Shown piece by piece: positions 9,601 to 17,028 of a stretch of 64,000 nt of DNA. Each line of letters opens with the position of its first letter. Positions within the stretch are counted from its first letter, which is position 1. The translations under genes were made by a program, and so were the position numbers. The DNA lies in assembly GCF_014204915.1 (NCBI RefSeq), contig NZ_JACHMH010000001.1:3993501-4057500 (forward strand), given 5' to 3'. The notes below the pieces were generated by a model. That model saw only the letters and a list, made by a program, of their open reading frames with translations, searched no databases and was not told where the DNA came from. Source of the DNA: Crossiella cryophila (GTDB lineage: Bacteria > Actinomycetota > Actinomycetes > Mycobacteriales > Pseudonocardiaceae).

Positions 9601-9821
9601 GGCACGTGGGCCGCCGTGTCGAACGCGAGGTCTACCTGAGCCTGGCCCAAGCAGGGCTCAGCGTTCCCGAGGCCATTGCCACGGCTGGCACTGAGCAGCT
9701 GCTCGACTGCGCGGATGGCGACGAGGACCTGGCCACCGCCCTGCGTGCAGCGGCTGAAGCGGCCGTGGCGGAGGCGAACCAACCCACCCTCGACGATCTG
9801 GTGGACCTACCCGAAGACTGA
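6681..9821 (+). CDS. Caspase-like protease fused to Ski2/Hel308-type helicase
   Basis: A 1046-aa protein. Residues 1-245 are a clan CD caspase-like peptidase: VVTFSGHG with His82 and VVVLDSCFSGG with Cys128 form the dyad. Residues 280-690 are a superfamily 2 helicase: Q-like FGKLNDVQ, motif I APTASGKT (319-326), Ia PSRTLVNEQ, II DEIQ (420-423; Gln replaces the usual His), III GLSAV, V VATTTLAQGVNL and VI KNMAGRAGR. The last 350 residues look helical, as in Ski2-like winged-helix/ratchet regions. I chose GTG 6681, which overlaps the SEFIR stop as GTGA; the frame stays open to 6339 only because it shadows the SEFIR gene. The inferred role is nucleic-acid sensing by the helicase that triggers proteolysis. 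Confidence 0.85.
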   Translation: MSSAFHGLFIGIDNYRDPAFRRLKFAGRDARVLHALFSDNTGGDCVLLPDEEATRTGVTAELTRLAEVSGDGDIVVVTFSGHGTRSRELATYDATPGRFAETALPLTEFVDRVREIRARLLVVVLDSCFSGGMLARAFFEPDDGAAARSDEVGAWDVLRSISGDGRIFLGAASSDEEAFESTRYQHGVLTHHLLQGLMGAGGVLDGRGMVRLSSLVAQLLDRVSAEETGSRRRRQRPTFEGTMRLTRFPPLVPGKRYTAIGGHTQPPLANKDLKSLVPHGIPSSVVELWRERFGKLNDVQVAAINHGGLLRGENVLVSAPTASGKTLVGEIAALHAVAHNRKAVFLLPSRTLVNEQYERFQDTYGPLGVQVLRATGGVRDQVSDLITGAYQVAVVTYETFIGLLAGHARLLDGIGVMVVDEIQSLLLPDRGPRLELLFTRLRRAVKRHLPTPQLVGLSAVLGDPEELAAWFSAALVQFPDRAVPLCEGVLGPDGTYRYRRHGGGLAPVAKAEQQILTTSGLVAGDDLAERLVGELVAQGNRVLVFRANRAGARAFARRLADRLGLPAASSVLSTLPRGDVSRVAEVLRDCLGSGVAFHNTDLRESEQQAVVRGFREPAGEIRVVVATTTLAQGVNLSADSVVICELEHPGRPGRSYTSSEYKNMAGRAGRNLGQDVPGRTIVVTNGGLETQRIWRDYVNAEPEQARSALLSPGLDLANLALNVLKCLADEPGGADAAGVADFLAWTFASFQSSTARADDPFPPDEVRAVVGSLHEGGFLAISEHGYQLTTLGEVVVRSGLRIESARVLVATLGAVTDVELTRMTLIGAAQLVTEVDEVRFTKPSAKWQREYDDFARQLPRQGAAPAVAAALLGPRSRDRAGNGRARRALACQMWSAGQPISKIETALTLHLQSQAGVRDPGPIAQAAQRTADVIRAVVDIARHLHPETDLGDLAETLPCRLSEGIGKGLAHIARHVGRRVEREVYLSLAQAGLSVPEAIATAGTEQLLDCADGDEDLATALRAAAEAAVAEANQPTLDDLVDLPED

Positions 9822-9854
9822 CACTCAACTTGCAAGGGCACCCAGCACACGGGC

Positions 9855-9887
9855 GGCACCAACAGCCGGAACCGGGTTGCTGGTGCC
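9855..9887. terminator. Stem-loop between convergent genes
   Basis: GGCACCA at 9855-9861 pairs with TGGTGCC at 9881-9887, and the loop can extend the stem (CCGGAACCGG core). It lies 34 bp after the caspase-helicase stop and before the end of the opposing gene, where a bidirectional terminator would be expected. There is no U-tract. Confidence 0.5.
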
Positions 9888-9948
9888 TGAATGCCCCTGC
9901 TGGCTCGGGATGCTGGCCGCTTGGCCGTCCGCCGGGCGCCCGTACTTC

Positions 9949-10959
9949 TCACGGTGCCCGCCGGGCGCCCGGGGTGGCTTCGCTCTCGGCGAGGAACTCC
10001 TCTCCCCACACAACGCCGAACGACCGGTTGGGCGTCAGGTCGGTGAACGTGAAGTGGACCTCGCCGCAGGGGTCGGCCTTGACGAGTTCGCGCGGCGCGA
10101 ACTCGTCTTCTACTTCGGATGGAGGAAGATCGGTGATCCGCCAGATCCGGTCGGGCACGCGCTCGGGATCGAACTTGACGTGCAGCTCGAACAGCTCGCA
10201 CGGAAAGGTCGGCGTGCACACGTAGAACGGCCGCATCAAGCGCTGTTCAGTGAAGTGGAATTGCAGGAAGAATTCGTGCTCCGCGTGACGGGGCAGCTTG
10301 TGTGGCAACCGCAACACGTAACCCAGCCTCGCGCTGGACCGCCGCTGCCGCACCTGGAGTGTGCCACCGTGGAGGACCTCGATGCCGGTGCTGTCGGGTG
10401 GGATTCCTCCGGCCCAACCTGGCGGCAGGGGCACGGACACCTCGAGTTCGACTTCGTCGACCTCCTCGGCTGAGACGACGAAGCGCCGCCTCTCATACAC
10501 CTGGGGAAGTCCCTGGTCGAGCACTACGGAGGTGTGTAGCGACGTCGTGCGCCAGGGCGCTCCGGGCCGCCGCCGTTCGCGGCGCGCCACGAGCATCAGC
10601 TTCGCCAACGCCTCCAGCGCCTTGTCGATGTGCCTCTTCGCGGTTTTCGGATCTCGGTCGATCAGGTTGGCGACGAGTTCCAACCTTTGGGTGAAGTTGG
10701 CCGTGGCCGCACTCTCGTCAGTGAGCCCGTAGGCCATCAACACCGCTTGACGTTGCTCATCGGGCAGGTGCCTGGCCACGTCCGTGAGTTCGTGCCGCAG
10801 AGCTTCCCTTAGCTGGAGCGGTTTGCCGTCGACGGCCAACCCCAGGGTTCTCCGCAGCAGCGGGCCGGTGACATCCGCCAGGTTCGATGAGTCCAACGCG
10901 CGCCGTCGTCTCAGAAGTTTGAGTTCATCGACGAGCTGGCTCGCCTCGTTCTCGACCAT
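9949..10959 (-). CDS. Unknown 336-aa protein
   Basis: I do not recognise the family. ATG 10959 is preceded by a strong AGGAGGAG site. The N-terminal 125 residues are helical and basic, with RDPKTAKRHIDKALEALA resembling a recognition-helix segment of HTH or sigma region 4-like proteins. The remainder (about 140-336) is beta-rich, with several Trp, Phe and His residues and no catalytic motif. Third-position GC bias supports real coding. It is convergent with the caspase-helicase gene and divergent from the HTH/NB-ARC/TPR gene, so a regulatory or accessory role in this island is possible but only an inference. Confidence 0.75.
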   Translation of the reverse strand: MVENEASQLVDELKLLRRRRALDSSNLADVTGPLLRRTLGLAVDGKPLQLREALRHELTDVARHLPDEQRQAVLMAYGLTDESAATANFTQRLELVANLIDRDPKTAKRHIDKALEALAKLMLVARRERRRPGAPWRTTSLHTSVVLDQGLPQVYERRRFVVSAEEVDEVELEVSVPLPPGWAGGIPPDSTGIEVLHGGTLQVRQRRSSARLGYVLRLPHKLPRHAEHEFFLQFHFTEQRLMRPFYVCTPTFPCELFELHVKFDPERVPDRIWRITDLPPSEVEDEFAPRELVKADPCGEVHFTFTDLTPNRSFGVVWGEEFLAESEATPGARRAP

Positions 10960-11371
10960 GCAGTAGCTCCTCCTGTGGATGCGATTCTAGCCGCAGTTCG
11001 CTTGGCATCCACGACCGTTTCCTGTCGAGCGAGGAAACGGAAACCCGTTGCCGCCGTGCTGGGAATCGCGAGATCGTGTTCTTGCGGAAGACAGAGGGAA
11101 TGTGAAGGAAAACCACCTGGTGTGGTGTCTGGAAGAAAATGGGAGACGAACGCTCGTGTGGGGTGCTCCCGACTTCTTCCCGAGCTGCGGGGTGGTGTCC
11201 TGAGGGGAGGAGGTGGACGGAGATGCACACCCACGTCGTGTTCGTCATCGCGCAGTACCTGTTCGTCATGGTCGGCTGAGCTGGTGCCAGGTTCGGCGGG
11301 TGGCGCCCCTGTCGGCCTCGTGAGTCGTGGGTCTGAGCCCGTGGCCGTCCCGGAACGGGCATGATCCGGGC
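10960..11371. other. Divergent intergenic region
   Basis: These 412 bp separate two outward-facing genes and should contain their promoters. An inverted repeat GTTTCC (11027-11032) / GGAAAC (11033-11042 area) lies in the first half. The middle (11085-11150) is relatively A-rich. One short plus-strand reading frame is listed separately. I see no other gene. Confidence 0.4.
11139..11279 (+). CDS. Possible small ORF (46 aa, or 18 aa from an internal ATG)
   Basis: An ATG at 11139 opens 46 codons. An in-frame internal ATG at 11223 follows a purine-rich GGGGAGGAGGTGGACGGAG stretch, the best ribosome-binding sequence in the area, and would give the hydrophobic 18-residue peptide MHTHVVFVIAQYLFVMVG. 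It lies 92 bp upstream of the HTH/NB-ARC/TPR gene on the same strand. It could be a leader or signal peptide for that regulator, or chance. Confidence 0.25.
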   Translation: MGDERSCGVLPTSSRAAGWCPEGRRWTEMHTHVVFVIAQYLFVMVG

Positions 11372-13582
11372 ATGGACTCGCACAAGCATGAGTTCGGTGG
11401 CGAACTGCGCAGGCGACGTGAACGCGCAGGGTTTTCCCTGGGGGCCTTCGCCAAACTGATCCACTACAGCAAGAGCCACCTCAGCAAGGTGGAAACCGGC
11501 TGTGCTGCAGGCAACCGGGAATTCGCCCAGAAGTGCGACATCGCCTTGGAAGCGAACGGGGCGCTGCTGGCCCTCATGCGCGACAGACCGCACCGGCGAG
11601 CCGGTACCCGCACAGCAGCCGTGACCGGCCTGCCGCCGGTGACCCGGCACTTCACCGGTCGCGAACGGGAACGGAAAGCCATCGTCGCGGTTCTCCGTGA
11701 CATGAGCACGGAGGGCGTGTGCGTGTTGAGCGGCATGGCTGGCGTGGGGAAGACCGCGCTGGCGTTGCGCAGCGCCTGGGACGTGGCTGACCTCTTCCCT
11801 GACGGCTGCCTCTTCCTCGACTTGGATGGCCAGGCGCTGGCCGGCGCGCAAGCCACCGCACACGACATCCTCGACCTGCTGCTCCGATTGCTCGGCGTGC
11901 CCGGCGAGCAGATCCCGCCGCAGTTTGACGCCCGGGCGAACCTCTACCGCAGCCGACTGCGCGGCAAGAGGCTCCTGGTGGTGCTGGACAACGCGGCAGG
12001 TACCGCTCAAGTTGCCCCACTCATACCTGCGGAACCGAGGTGCAGTCTGATGATCACCAGTCGCAACAAGCTCAATGCGCTCGATGACGCGGTTCGCGTC
12101 AACGTCGACGTGCTGCCCCATGCCGAAGCCGTGACGCTGTTCCGTGCGATCGCTGGGGATCGCGTCAGCGCCGCACCTGATGAGTTGGTCGCCCGAGTTG
12201 TGCAGCTGTGCGGCCGGCTGCCCCTCGCGATCCGCATCGCGGGGTCTCGGTTGCGTACGGGCGCCAACGCGTCGTTGCAGGACTTCGAGCGGCGCCTGGC
12301 GGAGGAGACCTCCAGACTGGGCGTCCTCGACGACGGGGAGCGCAGTGTCGCGGCCGCGTTCGCCCTGTCATACCGGGAACTCCCGCTGGACCAGGCCCGG
12401 GTCTTCAGACTGCTGGCCCTGCATCCGGGACGCGTCATCGAGACCGACGACATCGCGGCGCTCGCCGATGTCGACCTCGAACAGGCCACCGTTCTGGCCG
12501 ACCGCATTGGCGACACGCACCTCGTGACCCACACGGCGGATGGTCACGTGATCCTGCACGACCTCATCCGCGACTTCGCGCGCGCCCTCCCTGAGGTCGA
12601 GGAGCAGGGCGCGGCGGTTCGCCGGCTGCTCGACCACAACCTGCAGCTCACCAGGACGAGTGACGAATTCCTTGCGCCGCACCGCTACCGGGTGCAGCTC
12701 GACCTTCCGGATCTGCCGGTGTCCTCCACGGCGTTGCCGGACCGTGAGAGCGCTCTGGCCTGGTTCGACCGGCGCTGGCCCACCCTGGTCGGCCTGTGCG
12801 GGTTGGCCGCCACCCAACGGCTCCACCGCCACTGCTGGCAGCTCGCTTTTCTGCTGCGCGACTACTTCTTCCAGTCGAAGCTGTGGGACCAGTGGATCGG
12901 AACTCACCGCACGGCTGCTGCGGCAGCCCGTGTGGCAGGTGACAACCGTGCCTTGGCTCTGACGTTGAACAACCTGGGCATCGCGTACGCCGACCGCGGT
13001 GAGTTGGAGCAGGCGACCGGCCACTACGAGGAGGCGTCGGACCTCTTCCGCGAGGCCGGGGACGAGCACGGTCTGATCAACGCCGCCTCAAACATGGCCT
13101 GGGCAGCGTTGTATCTGGGCGACCACGAGCGCGCGTGGCATGAGCTGTGGACCGCCGGGGCCGCGTACCGGCGCCTTGGGAACAAACGCAACGCGGCGAT
13201 CGCGTTGCGCGGGGTCTCCCTGGCGGAGGTGGAACTCGGCCGGCACGACGACGCCGTCGCACACGCGGACGAATCGTACGACCGGTTCCGGGAGCTGGAC
13301 CTCCCCCTGGACATGACCATGTCGCTCAACAGCTCAGCGTGGGCACACTTCAGAGCGGATCAGCACGAACTCGCCGCCGAGCGGTACCGGCTGGCCGCGG
13401 CGTCGGCCAGCGACTGCGGCAGCCCATACGAACACGCCCGCGCGCTCATCGGGCTTGGCAACGTCCACGCCGCCGCGGGGCGTTCCGCCGAGGCACAGGC
13501 GGAGTGGACGCGAGCCGACGAATTGCACCCGCCCCTGGATCAGAGAATGGTCGGGGAAGCACGTGTACGGGCTGGCGACTGA
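11372..13582 (+). CDS. XRE-HTH / NB-ARC / TPR regulator (STAND ATPase)
   Basis: A 736-aa protein with three parts. Residues 6-60 form an XRE-type helix-turn-helix (LRRRRERAGFSLGAFAKLI, then HLSKVETG). Residues 90-400 form an NB-ARC-like ATPase with GMAGVGKT at 121-128, LLVVLDNA as Walker B and a GLPLA-type element (CGRLPLAIRIAG). Residues 500-730 are TPR-like helical repeats (ALTLNNLGIAYADRGELEQA). Such STAND proteins couple ligand sensing to ATP-driven oligomerisation, here probably coupled to DNA binding. The upstream in-frame extension to 11327 lacks support. It is convergent with a similar protein 10 bp downstream. Confidence 0.88.
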   Translation: MDSHKHEFGGELRRRRERAGFSLGAFAKLIHYSKSHLSKVETGCAAGNREFAQKCDIALEANGALLALMRDRPHRRAGTRTAAVTGLPPVTRHFTGRERERKAIVAVLRDMSTEGVCVLSGMAGVGKTALALRSAWDVADLFPDGCLFLDLDGQALAGAQATAHDILDLLLRLLGVPGEQIPPQFDARANLYRSRLRGKRLLVVLDNAAGTAQVAPLIPAEPRCSLMITSRNKLNALDDAVRVNVDVLPHAEAVTLFRAIAGDRVSAAPDELVARVVQLCGRLPLAIRIAGSRLRTGANASLQDFERRLAEETSRLGVLDDGERSVAAAFALSYRELPLDQARVFRLLALHPGRVIETDDIAALADVDLEQATVLADRIGDTHLVTHTADGHVILHDLIRDFARALPEVEEQGAAVRRLLDHNLQLTRTSDEFLAPHRYRVQLDLPDLPVSSTALPDRESALAWFDRRWPTLVGLCGLAATQRLHRHCWQLAFLLRDYFFQSKLWDQWIGTHRTAAAAARVAGDNRALALTLNNLGIAYADRGELEQATGHYEEASDLFREAGDEHGLINAASNMAWAALYLGDHERAWHELWTAGAAYRRLGNKRNAAIALRGVSLAEVELGRHDDAVAHADESYDRFRELDLPLDMTMSLNSSAWAHFRADQHELAAERYRLAAASASDCGSPYEHARALIGLGNVHAAAGRSAEAQAEWTRADELHPPLDQRMVGEARVRAGD

Positions 13583-13592
13583 CCGGAATCCG

Positions 13593-15677
13593 TCAGGGGC
13601 GCAGCCTGGTCAGTTCCGCCGCCACTTCCTCCCCCTCGAACGCGGACAACCGGGTGAACAGCTCCAACGCGGCCTCGAACTCGGTCACGGCCTGTTCGTG
13701 GTCGCCGAACAGCACGGCGACCCGCGCCCGGCCGTGATGGGCGCGGGCCTCCTCGAACGCGCTGCCCTGCGCGCGCGCCAGGGTGATCGCCTCCTCGTGC
13801 GCCTGGTCGGCCGCTCGCAGGTCGCCGGACTGGTGGTGTGTCTCGCCCAGGCAGTTGAGCGCCATCGCCATGTTTAGCAACGACGAGCGCTCCTCAAATA
13901 TCGCCATCGCCTCGTGGATGTGACGGATCGCGATCTCGTACCTGCCCAATGCCGTCTCGAAGATCGCTATGCTGCGCAAGGTGATCCCGGCGTTCGTGCG
14001 TGCGCCACAGCGGTGGTAGTTCCCCAGCGCCCGGGTCACCTGCTCCAGCGCACCTTCGTGGTCCCCTCTCCTGTGCAGGACCCACGCGCAGTTACCCAGG
14101 GCGTTGCCTGCGCCGCGCAGGTCGCCCAAGTCGTCGAAGATTTGCAGTGCGGCCCAGCAGTGGCGTTCAGCAGCCTCCACCGATCCCCGTTCCAGCAACG
14201 CCATGCTGAGGTTGTTACGCGTTGATGCCTCGGCCTTCCGGTCCTTCAGGCGCACAGTTGCGGTGAGGGCGAGTTCGTGCGTGCGGATCCAGGCATCCCA
14301 GTCCTTGGTGAGGAAGAAGTAGCCGCGCATCGTGTACGCCAGCTGCCAGCTCCGAACGTCCAAGCGGTAGTCCTCGAGTTGGAGCAACCCGGTGAGGACC
14401 TCCTGCTCAGCAACCATCCAAGCCAGCGCCGCGTCCTGGTCGGGGAAGGACGGTACTTCGCGGGGCAGTCCCTCCAGGGGGATGCGGAACCGGTTGGGCG
14501 TCAACAACCGGTCGGCCTGGTCCGTACCATGCAGATAGTGGTCGAACAAGCGTGTGGTGGCCTCGAACCGCTCGTCCCCGTCGTCTCGCTCCACGAGTTC
14601 CGACGCGTATAGGCGGAGGAGGTCGTGCATGCCTATCCGGTGGTTCGCGGTCGCTGTCACCAGTTGTGCCTCGGCGAGCGCCTCCAACAGGCGATCGGCC
14701 ACCGCCAGGGAGACACCGGCCAACGCGGCGAGCGCCTGCTTCGGCGCGGTCGCCCCGGGAACCCGGCCCAGCAGGCGGAACATCCTCGCCTGGTGCGCTG
14801 GAAGCCGGTGATAGGACCACGAGAACACCGTGCGTACTGCTGTGCGTGGATCACCGACATCCAGCGAGTCGAGTCGCCGGTGCTCGTCGATCAGCGTCGC
14901 CGCCACCTCGGCGAGTGGTCGTGCCGGGACGGACCGCACGAGGCCAGCGACGACGCGCAGGGCCAGTGGCAGATGCGTGCAGTGCCGCGCCAACGTGGCG
15001 ACGGTGTGAGGCTCCTCCTCGCCCTGTGGACCCAGGAGGGTGCGTAGCAGAGCGAGTGCCTCCTCGGTGCCGAGTACGTCTACGGGTACAGGTGTGGCCC
15101 CCTGTGTCACCACCAGGCCGGTCAATGGGCTGCGGCTCGTCACGATGACGCTTGACCCCGGGCCCGGCAGCAGGGGACGAACCTGCTCGGCGTCCCGCGC
15201 GTTGTCGAGCAGGACGAGCACCTGCCGCCCGGCCACCAGTGATCGAAAGGTGGATGCGCGCTGCCCCGTGTCTGTTGGCATCCATTCCGGGGCCATACCA
15301 AGCGCCCTCAGGAAACCACCCAGCACCTCACCTGGTGGCAACGGCTCGTCTGGTCCATACCCCCGCAGGTCCACGTACAACTGGCCGCCGGGAAAGCGCT
15401 CAGCGGCCGCTGACGCCCATGAGACCGCGAGGGCGGTCTTCCCCACTCCGCCCATGCCCGACAACACCACTACCGGCACGGTATCGGGCGGGGTATTGCC
15501 CATCGCCTCGTCGATGGTGGCGAGCAGCGGCTCGCGCCCGGTGAACCCACGCGCCAGCGCAGGTAACTGTCGGGGCACGGATCTCGCCTCGTCAGTGGCG
15601 TGGATGTGGACACCTCCCACGATCGTCGCCGCCTGCACGACATTGCCAGTCACACCCGACATCGCGTTGTTGTCCAT
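13593..15677 (-). CDS. NB-ARC / TPR STAND protein without DNA-binding domain
   Basis: A 694-aa protein. ATG 15677 follows GGAGGGCGTG; the start MDNNAMSGVTGNVVQA with GGVHIH is the usual N-terminus of actinobacterial NB-ARC/TPR proteins, so the longer open frame to 15881 is rejected. P-loop GMGGVGKT is at 74-81, with VLVLLDNARDAEQ (Walker B) and HLPLALRVVAGL following. Residues 440-690 are TPR repeats (STRNNLSMALLERGSVEAAE). No HTH or effector domain is evident, so it may signal through partners. It resembles the NB-ARC/TPR part of the convergent neighbour closely enough to suggest a shared origin. Confidence 0.85.
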   Translation of the reverse strand: MDNNAMSGVTGNVVQAATIVGGVHIHATDEARSVPRQLPALARGFTGREPLLATIDEAMGNTPPDTVPVVVLSGMGGVGKTALAVSWASAAAERFPGGQLYVDLRGYGPDEPLPPGEVLGGFLRALGMAPEWMPTDTGQRASTFRSLVAGRQVLVLLDNARDAEQVRPLLPGPGSSVIVTSRSPLTGLVVTQGATPVPVDVLGTEEALALLRTLLGPQGEEEPHTVATLARHCTHLPLALRVVAGLVRSVPARPLAEVAATLIDEHRRLDSLDVGDPRTAVRTVFSWSYHRLPAHQARMFRLLGRVPGATAPKQALAALAGVSLAVADRLLEALAEAQLVTATANHRIGMHDLLRLYASELVERDDGDERFEATTRLFDHYLHGTDQADRLLTPNRFRIPLEGLPREVPSFPDQDAALAWMVAEQEVLTGLLQLEDYRLDVRSWQLAYTMRGYFFLTKDWDAWIRTHELALTATVRLKDRKAEASTRNNLSMALLERGSVEAAERHCWAALQIFDDLGDLRGAGNALGNCAWVLHRRGDHEGALEQVTRALGNYHRCGARTNAGITLRSIAIFETALGRYEIAIRHIHEAMAIFEERSSLLNMAMALNCLGETHHQSGDLRAADQAHEEAITLARAQGSAFEEARAHHGRARVAVLFGDHEQAVTEFEAALELFTRLSAFEGEEVAAELTRLRP

Positions 15678-15849
15678 CACGCCCTCCATAGGGTTGGGAA
15701 TGTTCAGGGCGGCGGGGTGCGGCTGATCACGACTCGTCGTTGGGCGGTCCGCGAAGGAGCGGCCACCCCGCCGTCTGGAACGCCGGCTTGGTGGTTGAGA
15801 TCTGTGCGCATCACGACTGACCATGGCGGTGCCTGCGGGCGCTCGCCGC

Positions 15850-16290
15850 CCGCAGTAGGGACCCGGCAACGAACTGGGCAAGTGAGGTCAACCAACTCCG
15901 TGAACTGCTTGACTCGATCACTGCTGTGATGGAGTGGGCCCTCGTCTGCTCCACCCACTTCCCGCTCATCCTGCTGTTCAGCGTCCAGGCGTTGGTGGCA
16001 TCCGCCGGGCCAGACAAGACGAGGTGGTCGAGCACCTGCGTGAGCGTGATGCCTGACCCGAAGGCGGCATCTCACCGCGGCAGCCAAGACCTCTGCGGCC
16101 GCACGCGAGTCGACCCTCGTCCTGCCCGGGCAAGCGTTCACCGCTCCGCTGCTCGCCCACCTGATCCGCAAGTTGCGCCCCGAGCGACGCCACCACGGGC
16201 TGCGCAGTGCCTCCTCTGTACAGCTGCTCTGTCGGCCATCAAAGTCACCAACAGACCTTTCCTGCGCTGCTACTTCGGGAAACGCGAGAA
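15850..16290 (+). pseudogene. Possible decayed gene, fragments in shifting frames
   Basis: Protein-like segments occur in different plus-strand frames. One near 15867-15990 reads PATNWASEVNQLRELL and continues to a hydrophobic segment with PLILLFSVQALV. Another near 16080-16215 contains LVLPGQAFTAPLLAHLIRK. No single frame joins them. I recognise neither fragment. It could be the residue of a frameshifted gene or chance coding-like composition. Confidence 0.25.
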
Positions 16291-16380
16291 GGGATAACGC
16301 CATGCCCAAATCCACATTACCCTTACGTGTCGCCTGATCGCTGCCATGTGGCAGTGTTGAGCGACGGTCGAGATTTCCGC

Positions 16381-16428
16381 GCCTCGCCGACGATCATGGC
16401 TGCTGCGGATTGACATGATCGTCGAGGC
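16381..16428. repeat. Inverted repeat of unknown role
   Basis: CGACGATCATG at 16388-16398 is a perfect inverted match of CATGATCGTCG at 16414-16424. With flanks the arms extend to GCCTCG-C-CGACGATCATG and CATGATCGTCGAGGC, about 15 bp with one extra base. It sits in a non-coding stretch and could be a terminator hairpin or the end of a lost mobile element. No second copy is visible in the window. Confidence 0.5.
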
Positions 16429-17028
16429 TTCTCAGCAAGAAAGTTCCACGGGCCCTGATCTAGGAAACCTCACTCCGGGGCGGGCCACGCCCGCCGAGTG
16501 GCCTACGAGCTGTGCCGGAGGGCGGAAATTCCATGCCGAGAGGAGTTCCTGAACGCCGAGAGAAGGCGATCGGACCTCTATCAGAACGCATTCGTTGCGA
16601 TGATGGGGTCAGATTTGTCTGGTCATCACGACTGAACCTGCTGAACCGCGGATGCCTTCGCCAGGCTGGCTACGTTGGAATCTGTCCTGGAGAACGGGTC
16701 GGAGAATGCTGATCAGTCACCGTGGCCGGTGGCAAGAGGCCGTAGATTCTAATTCTGTCGTCCTGTTGGTCCTCGTGGAGCCGCTGCCGAGGTAGATCCA
16801 TGAAGATTAACTCCGCAGCGAACGTAGCCTAGCCCCGGCGAACAGAGCGCTCAGTCTTCCTCAGACAGTCCCCCGCGAGGTCGGTCAGCCCTCCCCGGAC
16901 ACCGCTCAACACGTCCGACCCACCAGCCGCACCCCGCAGACCGCGCCCCCAGGTACCCAGCGCTCAGACCCAGCGTCGAGCGCCCAGTGTTCAGATCTCG
17001 CACCCGGCACCTAGCGCCCGGCCAGCGG
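16429..17028. other. Stretch without convincing gene
   Basis: About 600 bp with lower and irregular GC. A 66-codon plus-strand frame at 16512-16712 has mixed codon use and no recognisable motif. The final 180 bp before the Rsm22 gene are C-rich (many CCCAGCG/GCACCC words). I see nothing else. Confidence 0.4.

Noticed and set aside
15704-16315. 203-codon minus-strand ORF
   Set aside because: Mixed codon use and no recognisable domain; more likely non-coding or the shadow of a decayed gene.
16512-16712. 66-codon ORF in the gene desert
   Set aside because: No third-position bias, no motif and no neighbour support.
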